A DNA stretch of 64,000 nt. Source: Nitrosomonas sp. Nm166. GTDB taxonomy: Bacteria; Pseudomonadota; Gammaproteobacteria; Burkholderiales; Nitrosomonadaceae. The translations under genes were made by a program, and so were the position numbers. This document shows, piece after piece, positions 7,968 to 16,268 of the stretch (positions are counted from its first letter, which is position 1; every line of letters starts with the position of its first letter). The stretch spans positions 27,555 through 91,554 of the forward strand of contig NZ_FONE01000007.1 in NCBI RefSeq assembly GCF_900112825.1. The letters run 5' to 3'. Below the pieces are notes generated by a model. The model was not told the DNA's origin, searched no databases, and was given only the letters and a program-made list of their open reading frames with translations.

Positions 7968-10748
7968 ATGGTTGAGAACCAGAATCCCGAACAAAGAGCG
8001 CGCGATCATATCGATGCACTACTCAAGGAGGCAGGTTGGGTGGTTCAGTCGGGTAGAAAAATCGATCTTAATGATGGTATCGGTCAGGCAGTGCGCGAAT
8101 ATCAAACCGATCTCGGCCCAGCCGACTATGTCCTGTTCGTGAATAAAAAAGCGGTGGGCGTGATCGAGGCCAAGCGTGAGGAAGAAGGACAACGATTGAC
8201 CTCCCATGAAGCGCAAACCGAAGGCTATGCTTCGGCGCGGTTGAAATGGATCAACCATACGATGCGATTGCCATTTTTGTATGAGAGCACCGGCATCGTT
8301 ACGCGCTTTACCGATAGCCGCGATCCCAAGCCACGTTCGCGTGAAGTGTTCAACTTTCATCGCCCGGAAACGCTCAAGGATTGGATAACGCAAGATGCCA
8401 GCTTGCGCCAGCGCCTGCAACAAATACCACCGCTTAATCCCGATCAATTGCCAGCCAGTGCATTATGCTTGCGCGATTGCCAGGAAGCCGCCATTGCCAG
8501 GCTGGAAGATTCATTCCGGGCAGGCCGTCCGCGCGCGTTGATTCAGATGGCGACTGGCGCAGGCAAGACTTACACCGCCATCACCGCCATGTACCGGCTG
8601 CTCAAATATGCAGATGCCCAGCGTATTTTGTTTCTGGTCGATACCCGCAATCTTGGCGAGCAAGCCGAACAGGAAATGATGTCGTATTTGCCGCTCGACG
8701 ATAATCGCAAATTTACCGAGATTTACGCCACGCAACGCTTGAAGTCTTCGTATATTCCAGGTAACAGCGTGGTTTGCATCAGCACCATCCAGCGGCTGTA
8801 TTCCATCCTCAAAGGCGTCGATCTGGATGAAGCCGTGGAAGCGATCAATCCGGCGGAACTGGCACAACCCAAAGCGCCACTTCCAGTGGTTTACAATGAC
8901 AAGGTGCCGCCGGAATTTTTCGATTTCATTTTTATCGATGAATGCCACCGCTCGATTTACAACCTGTGGCAGCAAGTGTTGGATTATTTCGATGCCAGCC
9001 TGATCGGCCTCACCGCAACACCGGACAACCGCACCTACGGTTTTTTCAACAAAAATGTCGTCAGCGAGTACAGCCATGAAAAAGCCGTGGCGGATGGCGT
9101 CAACGTCGGCAACGAAATCTATGTGATCGACACGCAGATCACTCAGCAAGGTGCGCAAATCAGCTCGCAACAATCAGTGGAAAAACGCGAAAAGCTGACG
9201 CGCAAGAAACGCTGGGAAATGCAGGACGAAGACGAAACCTATTCCGCCAGCCAGCTGGATCGCAGCGTTGTCAATCCGGACCAGATCCGCACCGTGATTC
9301 GTGCATTTTGTGACAAATGGCCGGAAATATTCCCCAGCCGCCGCGAAGTACCGAAAACGCTGATTTTCGCCAAGACCGACAGCCATGCCGACGACATCAT
9401 CCAGACCGTGCGCGAGGAATTTGCCGAAGGCAACGCCTTTTGCAAGAAACTGACCTATAAGATCGACGAAGACCCCAAGTCGGTACTGGCGCAGTTTCGC
9501 AACGATTACTATCCACGCATCGCTGTCACGGTAGACATGATCGCCACTGGCACCGACGTGAAGCCGCTGGAATGCCTGCTGTTCATGCGCGACGTGAAAA
9601 GCCGCAATTACTTCGAGCAAATGAAAGGCCGCGGCACGCGCACGCTGGATCTGGACGATTTGAAAAAAGTCACGCCTTCCGCGGTCAGCGCCAAAACGCA
9701 CTATGTCATTGTCGATGCCATCGGCGTCACCCGGTCGCTAAAAACCGCCAGTCAACCGTTGATCACCAAACCTAGCGTACCGCTGAAAGATCTGGCGATG
9801 CGCGTAATGATGGGTGCTGCCGATGAAGATACCGTCAGTTCGCTCGCTGGACGTCTGGCGCGGCTCAATAAACAACTCGACTCCGACGATCAACGCCGCA
9901 TTCGCACAGCCGCAGGCATCGAACTCACGCAACTGGTAGGCCGTCTGTTTGCCGCCATCGACGCCGACAACATCGAAGTCCGAGCGCTGCAACTCGCCAA
10001 ACAGCCCACCGGCACCGATCCCGGCAATGCCAAGCGCGAACAGGCGCAGCAGCAGCTGATCGGTGAAGCTGCCCGCGTCTTGAACGGCGAACTGATCGAA
10101 TTGATCGACAGCATCCGTCGCGACAAGGAACAAATCATCGATCACGACAACCTCGATATGCTGATCCGCGCCGAATGGGACAAAGACGCCGCCAGCAATG
10201 CGCAAGCGTTGACCGATGAATTCGCCGACTACCTGCGAGCGCATCAGGACCAGATCACCGCCCTGACGATTTTCTTTAGCCAGCCGTACCGCAGGCGCGA
10301 ACTGAGCTTTGAGCTGATCCGTCAAGTGCTGGACAAACTGAAAGCTGACCAACCGAAACTGGCCCCATTGCGCGTCTGGCAAGCCTACCGGCAACTCGAC
10401 GATTACCAAGGCGCACAACCCATCAACGAACTCACCGCACTGGTCGCGCTGATCCGCCGCGTGTGCGGCTTGGATATCCGGTTATCCACCTTCGACGATA
10501 CTGTGCGGCGCAACTTCCAGAGCTGGATCATGCAACACCACGCCGGCAGCGGCGAAAAATTCAACGAAGAACAAATGCGCTGGCTGCACATGATCCGCGA
10601 CCATGTCGCCAACTCGTTCCATATCGAACGCGACGACCTGGAAATGGCGCCGTTTGATGCGCAAGGTGGATTGGGGAGAATGTATCAATTGTTTGGTGCA
10701 AGGATGGATGGGTTATTGGACGAATTGAATGAAGCTTTGGTCAGGTAA
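7968..10748 (+). CDS. hsdR: Type I restriction endonuclease subunit R
   Basis: 926 residues. The N-terminal nuclease domain shows ...PADYVLF...VGVIEAKRE (D-ExK core, Asp53, Glu67 and Lys69). The SF2 helicase motor has Walker A MATGAGKT (Lys200), the DECH box at about 324-327, GLTATP, and RGTRTLDL as the arginine motif. The C-terminal part (about 690-926) is the EcoEI-type R-subunit C domain. HsdR translocates and cleaves DNA lacking the HsdM/HsdS methyl mark. It heads the operon hsdR-DUF559-hsdS-fic-hsdM. Its stop overlaps the next ATG by one base (TAATG). Confidence 0.93.
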   Translation: MVENQNPEQRARDHIDALLKEAGWVVQSGRKIDLNDGIGQAVREYQTDLGPADYVLFVNKKAVGVIEAKREEEGQRLTSHEAQTEGYASARLKWINHTMRLPFLYESTGIVTRFTDSRDPKPRSREVFNFHRPETLKDWITQDASLRQRLQQIPPLNPDQLPASALCLRDCQEAAIARLEDSFRAGRPRALIQMATGAGKTYTAITAMYRLLKYADAQRILFLVDTRNLGEQAEQEMMSYLPLDDNRKFTEIYATQRLKSSYIPGNSVVCISTIQRLYSILKGVDLDEAVEAINPAELAQPKAPLPVVYNDKVPPEFFDFIFIDECHRSIYNLWQQVLDYFDASLIGLTATPDNRTYGFFNKNVVSEYSHEKAVADGVNVGNEIYVIDTQITQQGAQISSQQSVEKREKLTRKKRWEMQDEDETYSASQLDRSVVNPDQIRTVIRAFCDKWPEIFPSRREVPKTLIFAKTDSHADDIIQTVREEFAEGNAFCKKLTYKIDEDPKSVLAQFRNDYYPRIAVTVDMIATGTDVKPLECLLFMRDVKSRNYFEQMKGRGTRTLDLDDLKKVTPSAVSAKTHYVIVDAIGVTRSLKTASQPLITKPSVPLKDLAMRVMMGAADEDTVSSLAGRLARLNKQLDSDDQRRIRTAAGIELTQLVGRLFAAIDADNIEVRALQLAKQPTGTDPGNAKREQAQQQLIGEAARVLNGELIELIDSIRRDKEQIIDHDNLDMLIRAEWDKDAASNAQALTDEFADYLRAHQDQITALTIFFSQPYRRRELSFELIRQVLDKLKADQPKLAPLRVWQAYRQLDDYQGAQPINELTALVALIRRVCGLDIRLSTFDDTVRRNFQSWIMQHHAGSGEKFNEEQMRWLHMIRDHVANSFHIERDDLEMAPFDAQGGLGRMYQLFGARMDGLLDELNEALVR

Positions 10749-11107
10749 TGGAACCCTATTACAAAACGCTTAAACAGCCATCGCGCCTGCTCAGGAGCAA
10801 CATGACCGACGCCGAAAATGCGCTGTGGAACCGCCTCCGCCGGAAGCAAATACAAGGCGTGCAATTCTACCGCCAAAAACCGCTGCTCGCATTCATTGTG
10901 GATTTTTATTGCCCCGTTGCAAAACTGGTGATCGAACTCGATGGCAGCCAGCATTTTGAGGCCAAACATCGAGCCAGGGATCAAGCGCGCGCTGAAGCCC
11001 TGGCGAATCTCGGCCTGAAAATATTGCGGTTCGACAACCGACAAGTGCTGCTGGAGATCGAGGCCGTGCTGGGAGTGATTGATGAAATGGTGAGGGAAAG
11101 AAAATGA
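10748..11107 (+). CDS. DUF559 endonuclease-fold protein
   Basis: 119 residues: LRSNMTDAENALWNRLRRKQ, GVQFYRQKPLLAFIVDFYCP, KLVIELDGSQHFE and ILRFDNRQVL. This is the DUF559 family, predicted PD-(D/E)XK or Vsr-like nucleases; Asp (VDFYC) and Glu-x-Asp-Gly (IELDGSQH) are candidate catalytic residues. The start overlaps the hsdR stop by one base, so translation is coupled. Such genes are often inserted between restriction-modification subunits; the contribution to defence is unknown. Confidence 0.88.
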   Translation: MEPYYKTLKQPSRLLRSNMTDAENALWNRLRRKQIQGVQFYRQKPLLAFIVDFYCPVAKLVIELDGSQHFEAKHRARDQARAEALANLGLKILRFDNRQVLLEIEAVLGVIDEMVRERK

Positions 11108-11108
11108 T

Positions 11109-11192
11109 AATCCCCCTGCCCCCTTTTTCTAAGGGGGATGGATGCGGTGCTGGTTAGCTTCCCCCTTTGTAAAAGGGGGATTGAGGGGGATT
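11109..11192. repeat. Double palindromic C5/G5 element, copy 1 (intergenic)
   Basis: Two G/C-run palindromes (CCCCCTTTTTCTAAGGGGG and CCCCCTTTGTAAAAGGGGG) are joined by ATGGATGCGGTGCTGGTTAG plus CTT. An inverted copy of the whole unit lies inside hsdS at 11929-12015. The two share the 20-nt joining segment exactly, so one derives recently from the other or both from a third copy. Confidence 0.85.
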
Positions 11193-11239
11193 TGCCGTGA
11201 CAATGCGCTGCACAATTTGGATGAAGTGAGTATGACGTG

Positions 11240-12844
11240 ATGGATGAAATGAATTTACCTCAAGGCTGGGTCTGTTTGACTTTAGAAGATGTGGCTGATA
11301 TTTATGATAATTTGCGTGAGCCAGTAAATTCAACAGAACGTGCTAAACGACGCGGCCCATATCCATACTATGGGGCTACGGGGCAAGTTGGGTGGATTAA
11401 CGACTATCGTCAGGAAGGTGAATTTGTACTTCTTGGTGAAGATGGTGCACCATTCTTTGATTGGGTAAAAGATAAAGCCTATTTAGTATCAGGGAAGTGC
11501 TGGGTCAATAATCATGCCCACGTGCTGAAAGGAAAAGAAGGCGTTTGCTCAAATCGTTACCTGCTTTACGCACTTAATCAAACTGATTATCGTGGTTATG
11601 CCAATGGTACAACGCGGCTAAAACTTACTCAGTCTGCGATGCGTCGGATACCCATTAATCTGGCCCCTACGAAGGAACAACACCGCATCGTCACAAAAAT
11701 CGAAGAACTGTTTTCCGAGCTGGATAAGGGCATCGAAAGCCTGAAAACCGCCCAGGCGCAGCTCAAAGTGTATCGCCAGGTGCTGTTGAAGCATGCTTTC
11801 GAAGGCAAGCTCACTGTGCAGTGGCGCAAAGAAAATAAAGATAAGCTCGAACCTACGGAAACTCTGCTCAAGCGCATCGAACAAGAGCGCGAACAGCGCT
11901 ACCACCAACAACTGACCGAGTGGAACAAATCCCCCTCAATCCCCCTTTTACAAAGGGGGAAGCTAACCAGCACCGCATCCATCCCCCCCTTAGAAAAAGG
12001 GGAGCGAGGGGGGATTCCAAAACCCAAGCTCCCAAAAACCCTGCCGCCGCTCACCGCCGAAGAACTGGCGGAATTGCCTGAATTGCCAGAGGGATGGGCT
12101 TATTTAAGGGTAGGAACGTTAATTGAAGAACCAGTCTATGGAACCGCAAAGAAATGCGATTACGAACCTAACGGTTTGGGGGTTCTGAGAATTCCAAACA
12201 TTGTATTGGGAAAAATTGATGCAACTGATTTAAAGTACGCTAAGTTCGATGATGAGGAAATTTCTGCATACAAGCTTAAAGCGGGCGATATTCTCACCAT
12301 TCGTTCTAATGGTAGCGTTTCTTTAGTAGGGCGATGTGCTCTTATTTACAGTAAAGATACCGATTATCTATATGCTGGCTATTTGATAAGACTTCGACCT
12401 TTGCATCATATTGTTAATTCTGTTTATTTACTTAACATTTTTTCATCTCACTTGGTTAGGAAACAAATTGAGCAGAAAGCAAAGTCGACTAGTGGTGTGA
12501 ATAACATCAATTCAGGTGAGCTTCAGTCTTTAATAGTATCCATTTGCAACATAAACGAGCAGAATCAAATTTTAAAAGTATCCATTTGCAACATAAACGA
12601 GCAGAATCAAATTCGAGCAGAAATTGAATTATACCTATCCGAAACCGATCAACTCGACCAAACCATCACTACCGCCTTGCAACAAGCCGAAACCCTACGC
12701 CAAGCGATCCTGAAAAAAGCCTTTTCCGGCCAATTGGTGCCGCAAGACCCGAACGACGAGCCTGCTTCCGAATTGCTGGCGCGCATCGCCGCAGAAAAAG
12801 CCATTCGCGACAACAAACCAAAAACCACAAGGACGCGAACATGA
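11240..12844 (+). CDS. hsdS: Type I restriction-modification specificity subunit S
   Basis: About 534 residues, longer than the usual 400-450. Target recognition domain 1 is at about 1-140 (LPQGWV ... NGTTRLKLTQSAMRRIPI). The central conserved coiled coil follows (TKEQHRIVTKIEELFSELDK). Then comes an unusual linker with SPSIPLLQRGKLTS and IPPLEKGERGGIP, encoded by a palindromic repeat. Domain 2 starts at LPEGWAYLRVG, and the C-terminal conserved coil is SETDQLDQTITTALQQAETL. A 14-residue unit (VSICNINEQNQI plus two) is tandemly duplicated just before that coil. HsdS sets the methylated and restricted sequence. ATG 11240 is preferred over GTG 11237. The stop overlaps the fic ATG. Confidence 0.88.
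   Translation: MDEMNLPQGWVCLTLEDVADIYDNLREPVNSTERAKRRGPYPYYGATGQVGWINDYRQEGEFVLLGEDGAPFFDWVKDKAYLVSGKCWVNNHAHVLKGKEGVCSNRYLLYALNQTDYRGYANGTTRLKLTQSAMRRIPINLAPTKEQHRIVTKIEELFSELDKGIESLKTAQAQLKVYRQVLLKHAFEGKLTVQWRKENKDKLEPTETLLKRIEQEREQRYHQQLTEWNKSPSIPLLQRGKLTSTASIPPLEKGERGGIPKPKLPKTLPPLTAEELAELPELPEGWAYLRVGTLIEEPVYGTAKKCDYEPNGLGVLRIPNIVLGKIDATDLKYAKFDDEEISAYKLKAGDILTIRSNGSVSLVGRCALIYSKDTDYLYAGYLIRLRPLHHIVNSVYLLNIFSSHLVRKQIEQKAKSTSGVNNINSGELQSLIVSICNINEQNQILKVSICNINEQNQIRAEIELYLSETDQLDQTITTALQQAETLRQAILKKAFSGQLVPQDPNDEPASELLARIAAEKAIRDNKPKTTRTRT
11929..12015. repeat. Double palindromic C5/G5 element, copy 2 (inside hsdS)
   Basis: Inverted copy of the element at 11109-11192, starting ATCCCCCTCAATCCCCC and ending AGGGGGGAT. 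It lies within the hsdS reading frame without breaking it and encodes a Pro/Lys/Gly-rich linker between the central coil and recognition domain 2. Confidence 0.85.
12536..12619 (+). repeat. 42-bp in-frame tandem duplication in hsdS
   Basis: GTATCCATTTGCAACATAAA and the following CGAGCAGAATCAAATT occur twice in direct tandem (period 42 bp), encoding VSICNINEQNQI twice. The duplicated segment is the normally single INEQNQI helix start between recognition domain 2 and the C-terminal coil. Confidence 0.85.
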
Positions 12845-13887
12845 ATACTATTCGTCTTTTCGCCTCACAAAATATTTTGATTTCTGCCAGCACCTCCTGG
12901 TATCTGGCCGACCTTGGTGAGTTTCGCGGCCAGCAGTTACTTTATACGCAGCAGTCTCCGCAACGGTTGAAAACGTTACGCGAACATGCGCTGATCGAAA
13001 GCGCGGTGTCTTCCAACCGTATCGAGGGTGTATCGGTTGATCCGGCGCGGGTGCGCGAGGTGCTGGTTGCACCGAAACCGTTGTTTCGCGATCGCGACGA
13101 AGAAGAGGTGCGAGGGTATCGCGATGCCCTGAAGCTCATTCACGAAGGCGCTGTCCGCATCCCCGTGAGCGAGGCGACCATCCGCCGTTTGCATCAGTTA
13201 GCGCGCGGCCAGATCTGGGATGCTGGGCAATACAAGGAGAAAGACGGCGACATCATTGAGCGCTATGCCGATGGGCGTAAACGAGTGCGGTTTCGCCCGG
13301 TTTCTGCGGTAGGTACGCCTACTGCGATGGCAGAGTTGACTGCCGACTGGCAGCGTTGTATGGATGAGCGCTGGATTCACCCACTGATTGCGCTGGCGGC
13401 GTTCAATCTGGATTTTCTGTGTATTCATCCTTTCCGCGATGGCAATGGGCGTGTGTCGCGGCTGGTTCTTTTGCTTCAGTGCTACCAATCGGGTTATGAG
13501 GTGGGTCGCTACATCAGCCTGGAGCGATTGATCGAAGAAAACAATGAACGCTATTACGAGACGCTGGAGCAAAGCTCACAGGGATGGCATGAAGGTAAAC
13601 ACGATCCTTGGCCTTTCATCAATTATGTGCTGTCTATCCTCAAGATGGCTTATCGCGAATTTGCCGAGAGAGTCGGTGAAATCAAAGCACCGCGCGGGTC
13701 AAAGACCGATCTGGTGTTGGCAGCTATTAATCGCTTTGAAGGAGAATTTACGGTTGCTCAGGTGGAACAGGCTTGTCCCGGTGTAAGTAGGGACATGGTG
13801 CGCCGTGTTTTGCGCGAGCTGCGAAATGCAAACGGCATCGAATGCCATGGCCGAGGGCCTGCGGCAAGGTGGAAAAAGAAAGGGTAA
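12841..13887 (+). CDS. Fic-family protein (AMPylase-type)
   Basis: 348 residues. The Fic_N segment covers about 1-100 and carries the inhibitory helix motif SSNRIEG (residues 57-63, S-x3-E-G), where the Glu blocks ATP gamma-phosphate placement. The full catalytic motif HPFRDGNGRVSR is at 196-207, with His196 as general base and the phosphate-binding loop intact. A C-terminal winged-helix-like region (about 285-345: FTVAQVEQACPGVSRDMVRR) is typical of this class. Fic enzymes transfer AMP to Ser/Thr/Tyr hydroxyls. The start overlaps the hsdS stop and the gene sits between hsdS and hsdM, a common association of unclear purpose. Confidence 0.9.
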   Translation: MNTIRLFASQNILISASTSWYLADLGEFRGQQLLYTQQSPQRLKTLREHALIESAVSSNRIEGVSVDPARVREVLVAPKPLFRDRDEEEVRGYRDALKLIHEGAVRIPVSEATIRRLHQLARGQIWDAGQYKEKDGDIIERYADGRKRVRFRPVSAVGTPTAMAELTADWQRCMDERWIHPLIALAAFNLDFLCIHPFRDGNGRVSRLVLLLQCYQSGYEVGRYISLERLIEENNERYYETLEQSSQGWHEGKHDPWPFINYVLSILKMAYREFAERVGEIKAPRGSKTDLVLAAINRFEGEFTVAQVEQACPGVSRDMVRRVLRELRNANGIECHGRGPAARWKKKG

Positions 13888-13920
13888 TTACCCTTTAGTA
13901 AGGGTAATAAAGAGGGTAAT
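13882..13920 (+). promoter_or_regulatory. GGGTAAT repeats between fic and hsdM
   Basis: Three copies of AGGGTAAT start at about 13881, 13901 and 13913; the first is part of the palindrome GGGTAATTACCC. They occupy the whole fic-hsdM gap, just before ATG 13925. They could be an operator or simple repeat expansion; GAGGGTAATAAAG may also act as the ribosome site. Confidence 0.35.
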
Positions 13921-13924
13921 AAAG

Positions 13925-15399
13925 ATGAACACAACCATATCCATTGTTTCCAAAGTCTGGAGTTTCTGCACCACGCTGCGCGATGACGGCGTGGGTTATG
14001 GCGATTACCTGGAGCAGTTGACGTATTTGATTTTTCTCAAAATGGCGGATGAATACAGCCAGCCGCCATACAACCGCAAGGTGGGCATTCCGGCGGAATA
14101 TAATGGCAAAGCCTCAGAACTAAGCGCGGCGCGGAATTGGAAGTGCATTACGTGACGCTGTTGATGGAGCTGGGCAAGCTGCCGGGTATGCTGGGGCAGA
14201 TTTTCACCAAGGCGCAGAACAAGATTCAAGATCCGGCCAAGCTGTACCGGCTGATCGACATGGTGAACGAAACGCAGTGGGTGACCATGGGTGCGGATGT
14301 CAAGGGCGATATTTACGAGGGGCTGCTGGAGCGCAATGCGGAAGATACCAAGTCCGGCGCGGGACAATACTTTACACCGCGCGCCTTGATCAAGGCGATG
14401 GTGGCGTGCATCCGGCCGGAGCCTAGCAAGACCATTGCCGATCCAGCGTGCGGTACCGGCGGCTTCTTTTTGGGAGCGTACGATTTTCTGGTAGCCGAGC
14501 ATGCGATGGATAAGATGCAAAAAGCGTTTCTCAAGCGCAATACATTTTATGGTAACGAGATTGTCGCCAATACGCGCCGTCTCGCATTGATGAATATGTT
14601 TTTGCACAATATCGGCGAAATTGATGGCGACAGTATGATTTCCTCCACTGATTCGTTGGTGGCCGATTCCGGTAGGCGATTTGATTATGTACTGGCGAAT
14701 CCGCCATTTGGCAAGAAAAGCACGATGAGCTTCACGAACGAGGAAGGCGGGCAGGAAAAAGACGAGCTAACCTACAACCGCCAGGATTTCTGGGCGACCA
14801 CATCGAACAAGCAGCTCAATTTCGTGCAGCATATCCGCACCATGCTGAAAACCACCGGCAAAGCCGCCGTGGTGGTGCCGGATAATGTACTGTTCGAAGG
14901 TGGCGCGGGTGAAACCGTACGAAAGAAACTGCTTGAAACCACCAATCTGCATACGATTTTGCGACTGCCTACCGGTATTTTTTATGCTCACGGCGTGAAA
15001 GCGAATGTGCTGTTTTTCGATAACCGAGAAGCTAATAAAGAGCCGTGGACTAAAGAAGTATGGTATTACGATTACCGCACCAACATCCACCATACGCTCA
15101 AAAAGAAACCGTTGCGCTTTGACGATTTGCAGGGTTTTATTACCTGCTACAATCCGCAGAACCGCCATCAGCGCCAGGAAACCTGGAACGAACAAAACCC
15201 GGAAGGCCGCTGGCGTAAATACAACTTTGATCAAATCATGGCGCGTGATAAAACCAGCCTGGATATTTTCTGGATCAAGGATAAAAGCTTGTCCGATCTG
15301 GACAGCTTGCCGGAACCGGATGAGCTAGTGAGTGAAATTATCGAGAATTTGGAAGCTGGATTGAATAGTTTCAGAGATATTGCTATGAAGTTGGAATAA
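13925..15399 (+). pseudogene. hsdM: Type I methyltransferase subunit M, broken by a single-base frameshift
   Basis: The N-terminal part (13925-14104) reads MNTTISIVSKVWSFCTTLRD through VGIPAEYN. After that the frame is lost and stops at 14155. Adding one T between 14104 and 14105 restores YNWQSLRTKRGAELEVHYV and joins it to the rest, giving about 491 residues, the normal length. The second part contains the N6-adenine methylase motifs: DPACGTGGF (SAM binding) and NPPFG (catalytic). Without the base the methylase is not made, although hsdR and hsdS are intact. A sequencing error, a recent mutation or a phase-variable site are all possible. TTG 14137 is an unlikely real start. Confidence 0.85.
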
Positions 15400-15420
15400 T
15401 AGACTGGATAGCCCAATTTT

Positions 15421-16182
15421 ATGAATACACCCATCAATCAACCCATACACAAGCCTAATATTCTATTTCGCGGATTTGCGATTGCTTATGCACTATTTGC
15501 TTATGGCGTAGGTTCTGCAGCACTGTTCTGGCTCTTCCTTGCGTCCATTGGTATGGCGCCTTATTCATTATCTGACGTTAAAACCGATAATCTGCTTGCT
15601 GCCCTATTTATCAATTCCTTTCTGGTATTTTTGTTTGGCTTACAACACACGATGATGGCCAGAAAGAGTTTCAAACAAAAATGGATCCGGATTATCCCCG
15701 CTCATCTGGAACGATCAACATTCGTTTTAGCTGCAGGAATAGTGATGGGGTTAATGCTTTGGTATTGGCAAACGCTCCCCGGTATTGTATGGTCAATTGA
15801 ACATCAATACGTAAGGCTTGTGGTATTCAGTCTGGCTTTCTTTGGCATGGCCTATGTATTGTTCGCAACGCTCGTTGCCAATTACTTCGAACTTCTGGGC
15901 TTACGCCAAGCGTGGTTATATGCAACAGGCAGACCCTACACACCGGTGGATTTTAAGAGACGGTGGGTTTATAGATATAGCCGCCATCCCATGATGTTAG
16001 GGTTATTGATCATCTTCTGGTCAACTCCTGATATGTCGATTACTCGATTTGTATTAGCCGTACTTCTAACTATTTATTTGCTTGTTGGAATTCGGTTTGA
16101 AGAACATAGCTTGATTCAGGAATTTGGAGAAAAATATCAAGACTTCAAGAGTGAAGTCGGCATATTTTTCACCTTTCGTTAA
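15421..16182 (+). CDS. mddA: MddA-like methanethiol S-methyltransferase (isoprenylcysteine methyltransferase fold)
   Basis: 253 residues with five to six membrane segments. The SAM-binding C-terminal signature of the ICMT/MddA superfamily is clear: YRYSRHPMMLGLLIIFWSTP, then VGIRFEEHSLIQEFGEKYQD. The order (LFGLQHTMMARKSFK near the N-terminal third, RHPM, then the FEE-H..L...G..Y motif) fits MddA, which methylates methanethiol to dimethyl sulfide. A related NnrU- or ICMT-type methyltransferase cannot be excluded. It follows hsdM by 21 bp in the same direction but looks functionally separate. Confidence 0.72.
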   Translation: MNTPINQPIHKPNILFRGFAIAYALFAYGVGSAALFWLFLASIGMAPYSLSDVKTDNLLAALFINSFLVFLFGLQHTMMARKSFKQKWIRIIPAHLERSTFVLAAGIVMGLMLWYWQTLPGIVWSIEHQYVRLVVFSLAFFGMAYVLFATLVANYFELLGLRQAWLYATGRPYTPVDFKRRWVYRYSRHPMMLGLLIIFWSTPDMSITRFVLAVLLTIYLLVGIRFEEHSLIQEFGEKYQDFKSEVGIFFTFR

Positions 16183-16268
16183 AAAGATAGCTCTGCGGGA
16201 AATAGCTAAGTTCGGTTGAGAACTTTCGGTATCGCTTCGTCCAGGCGCTTGCATGCCTACAAGAACTG

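Noticed and set aside
11109..12015. CRISPR repeats
   Set aside because: Only two copies in opposite orientation, of internal palindromes, not spaced direct repeats.
14137..15399. Separate complete methylase gene starting at TTG 14137
   Set aside because: The sequence joins exactly to the upstream frame after one added base; it is the rest of hsdM.
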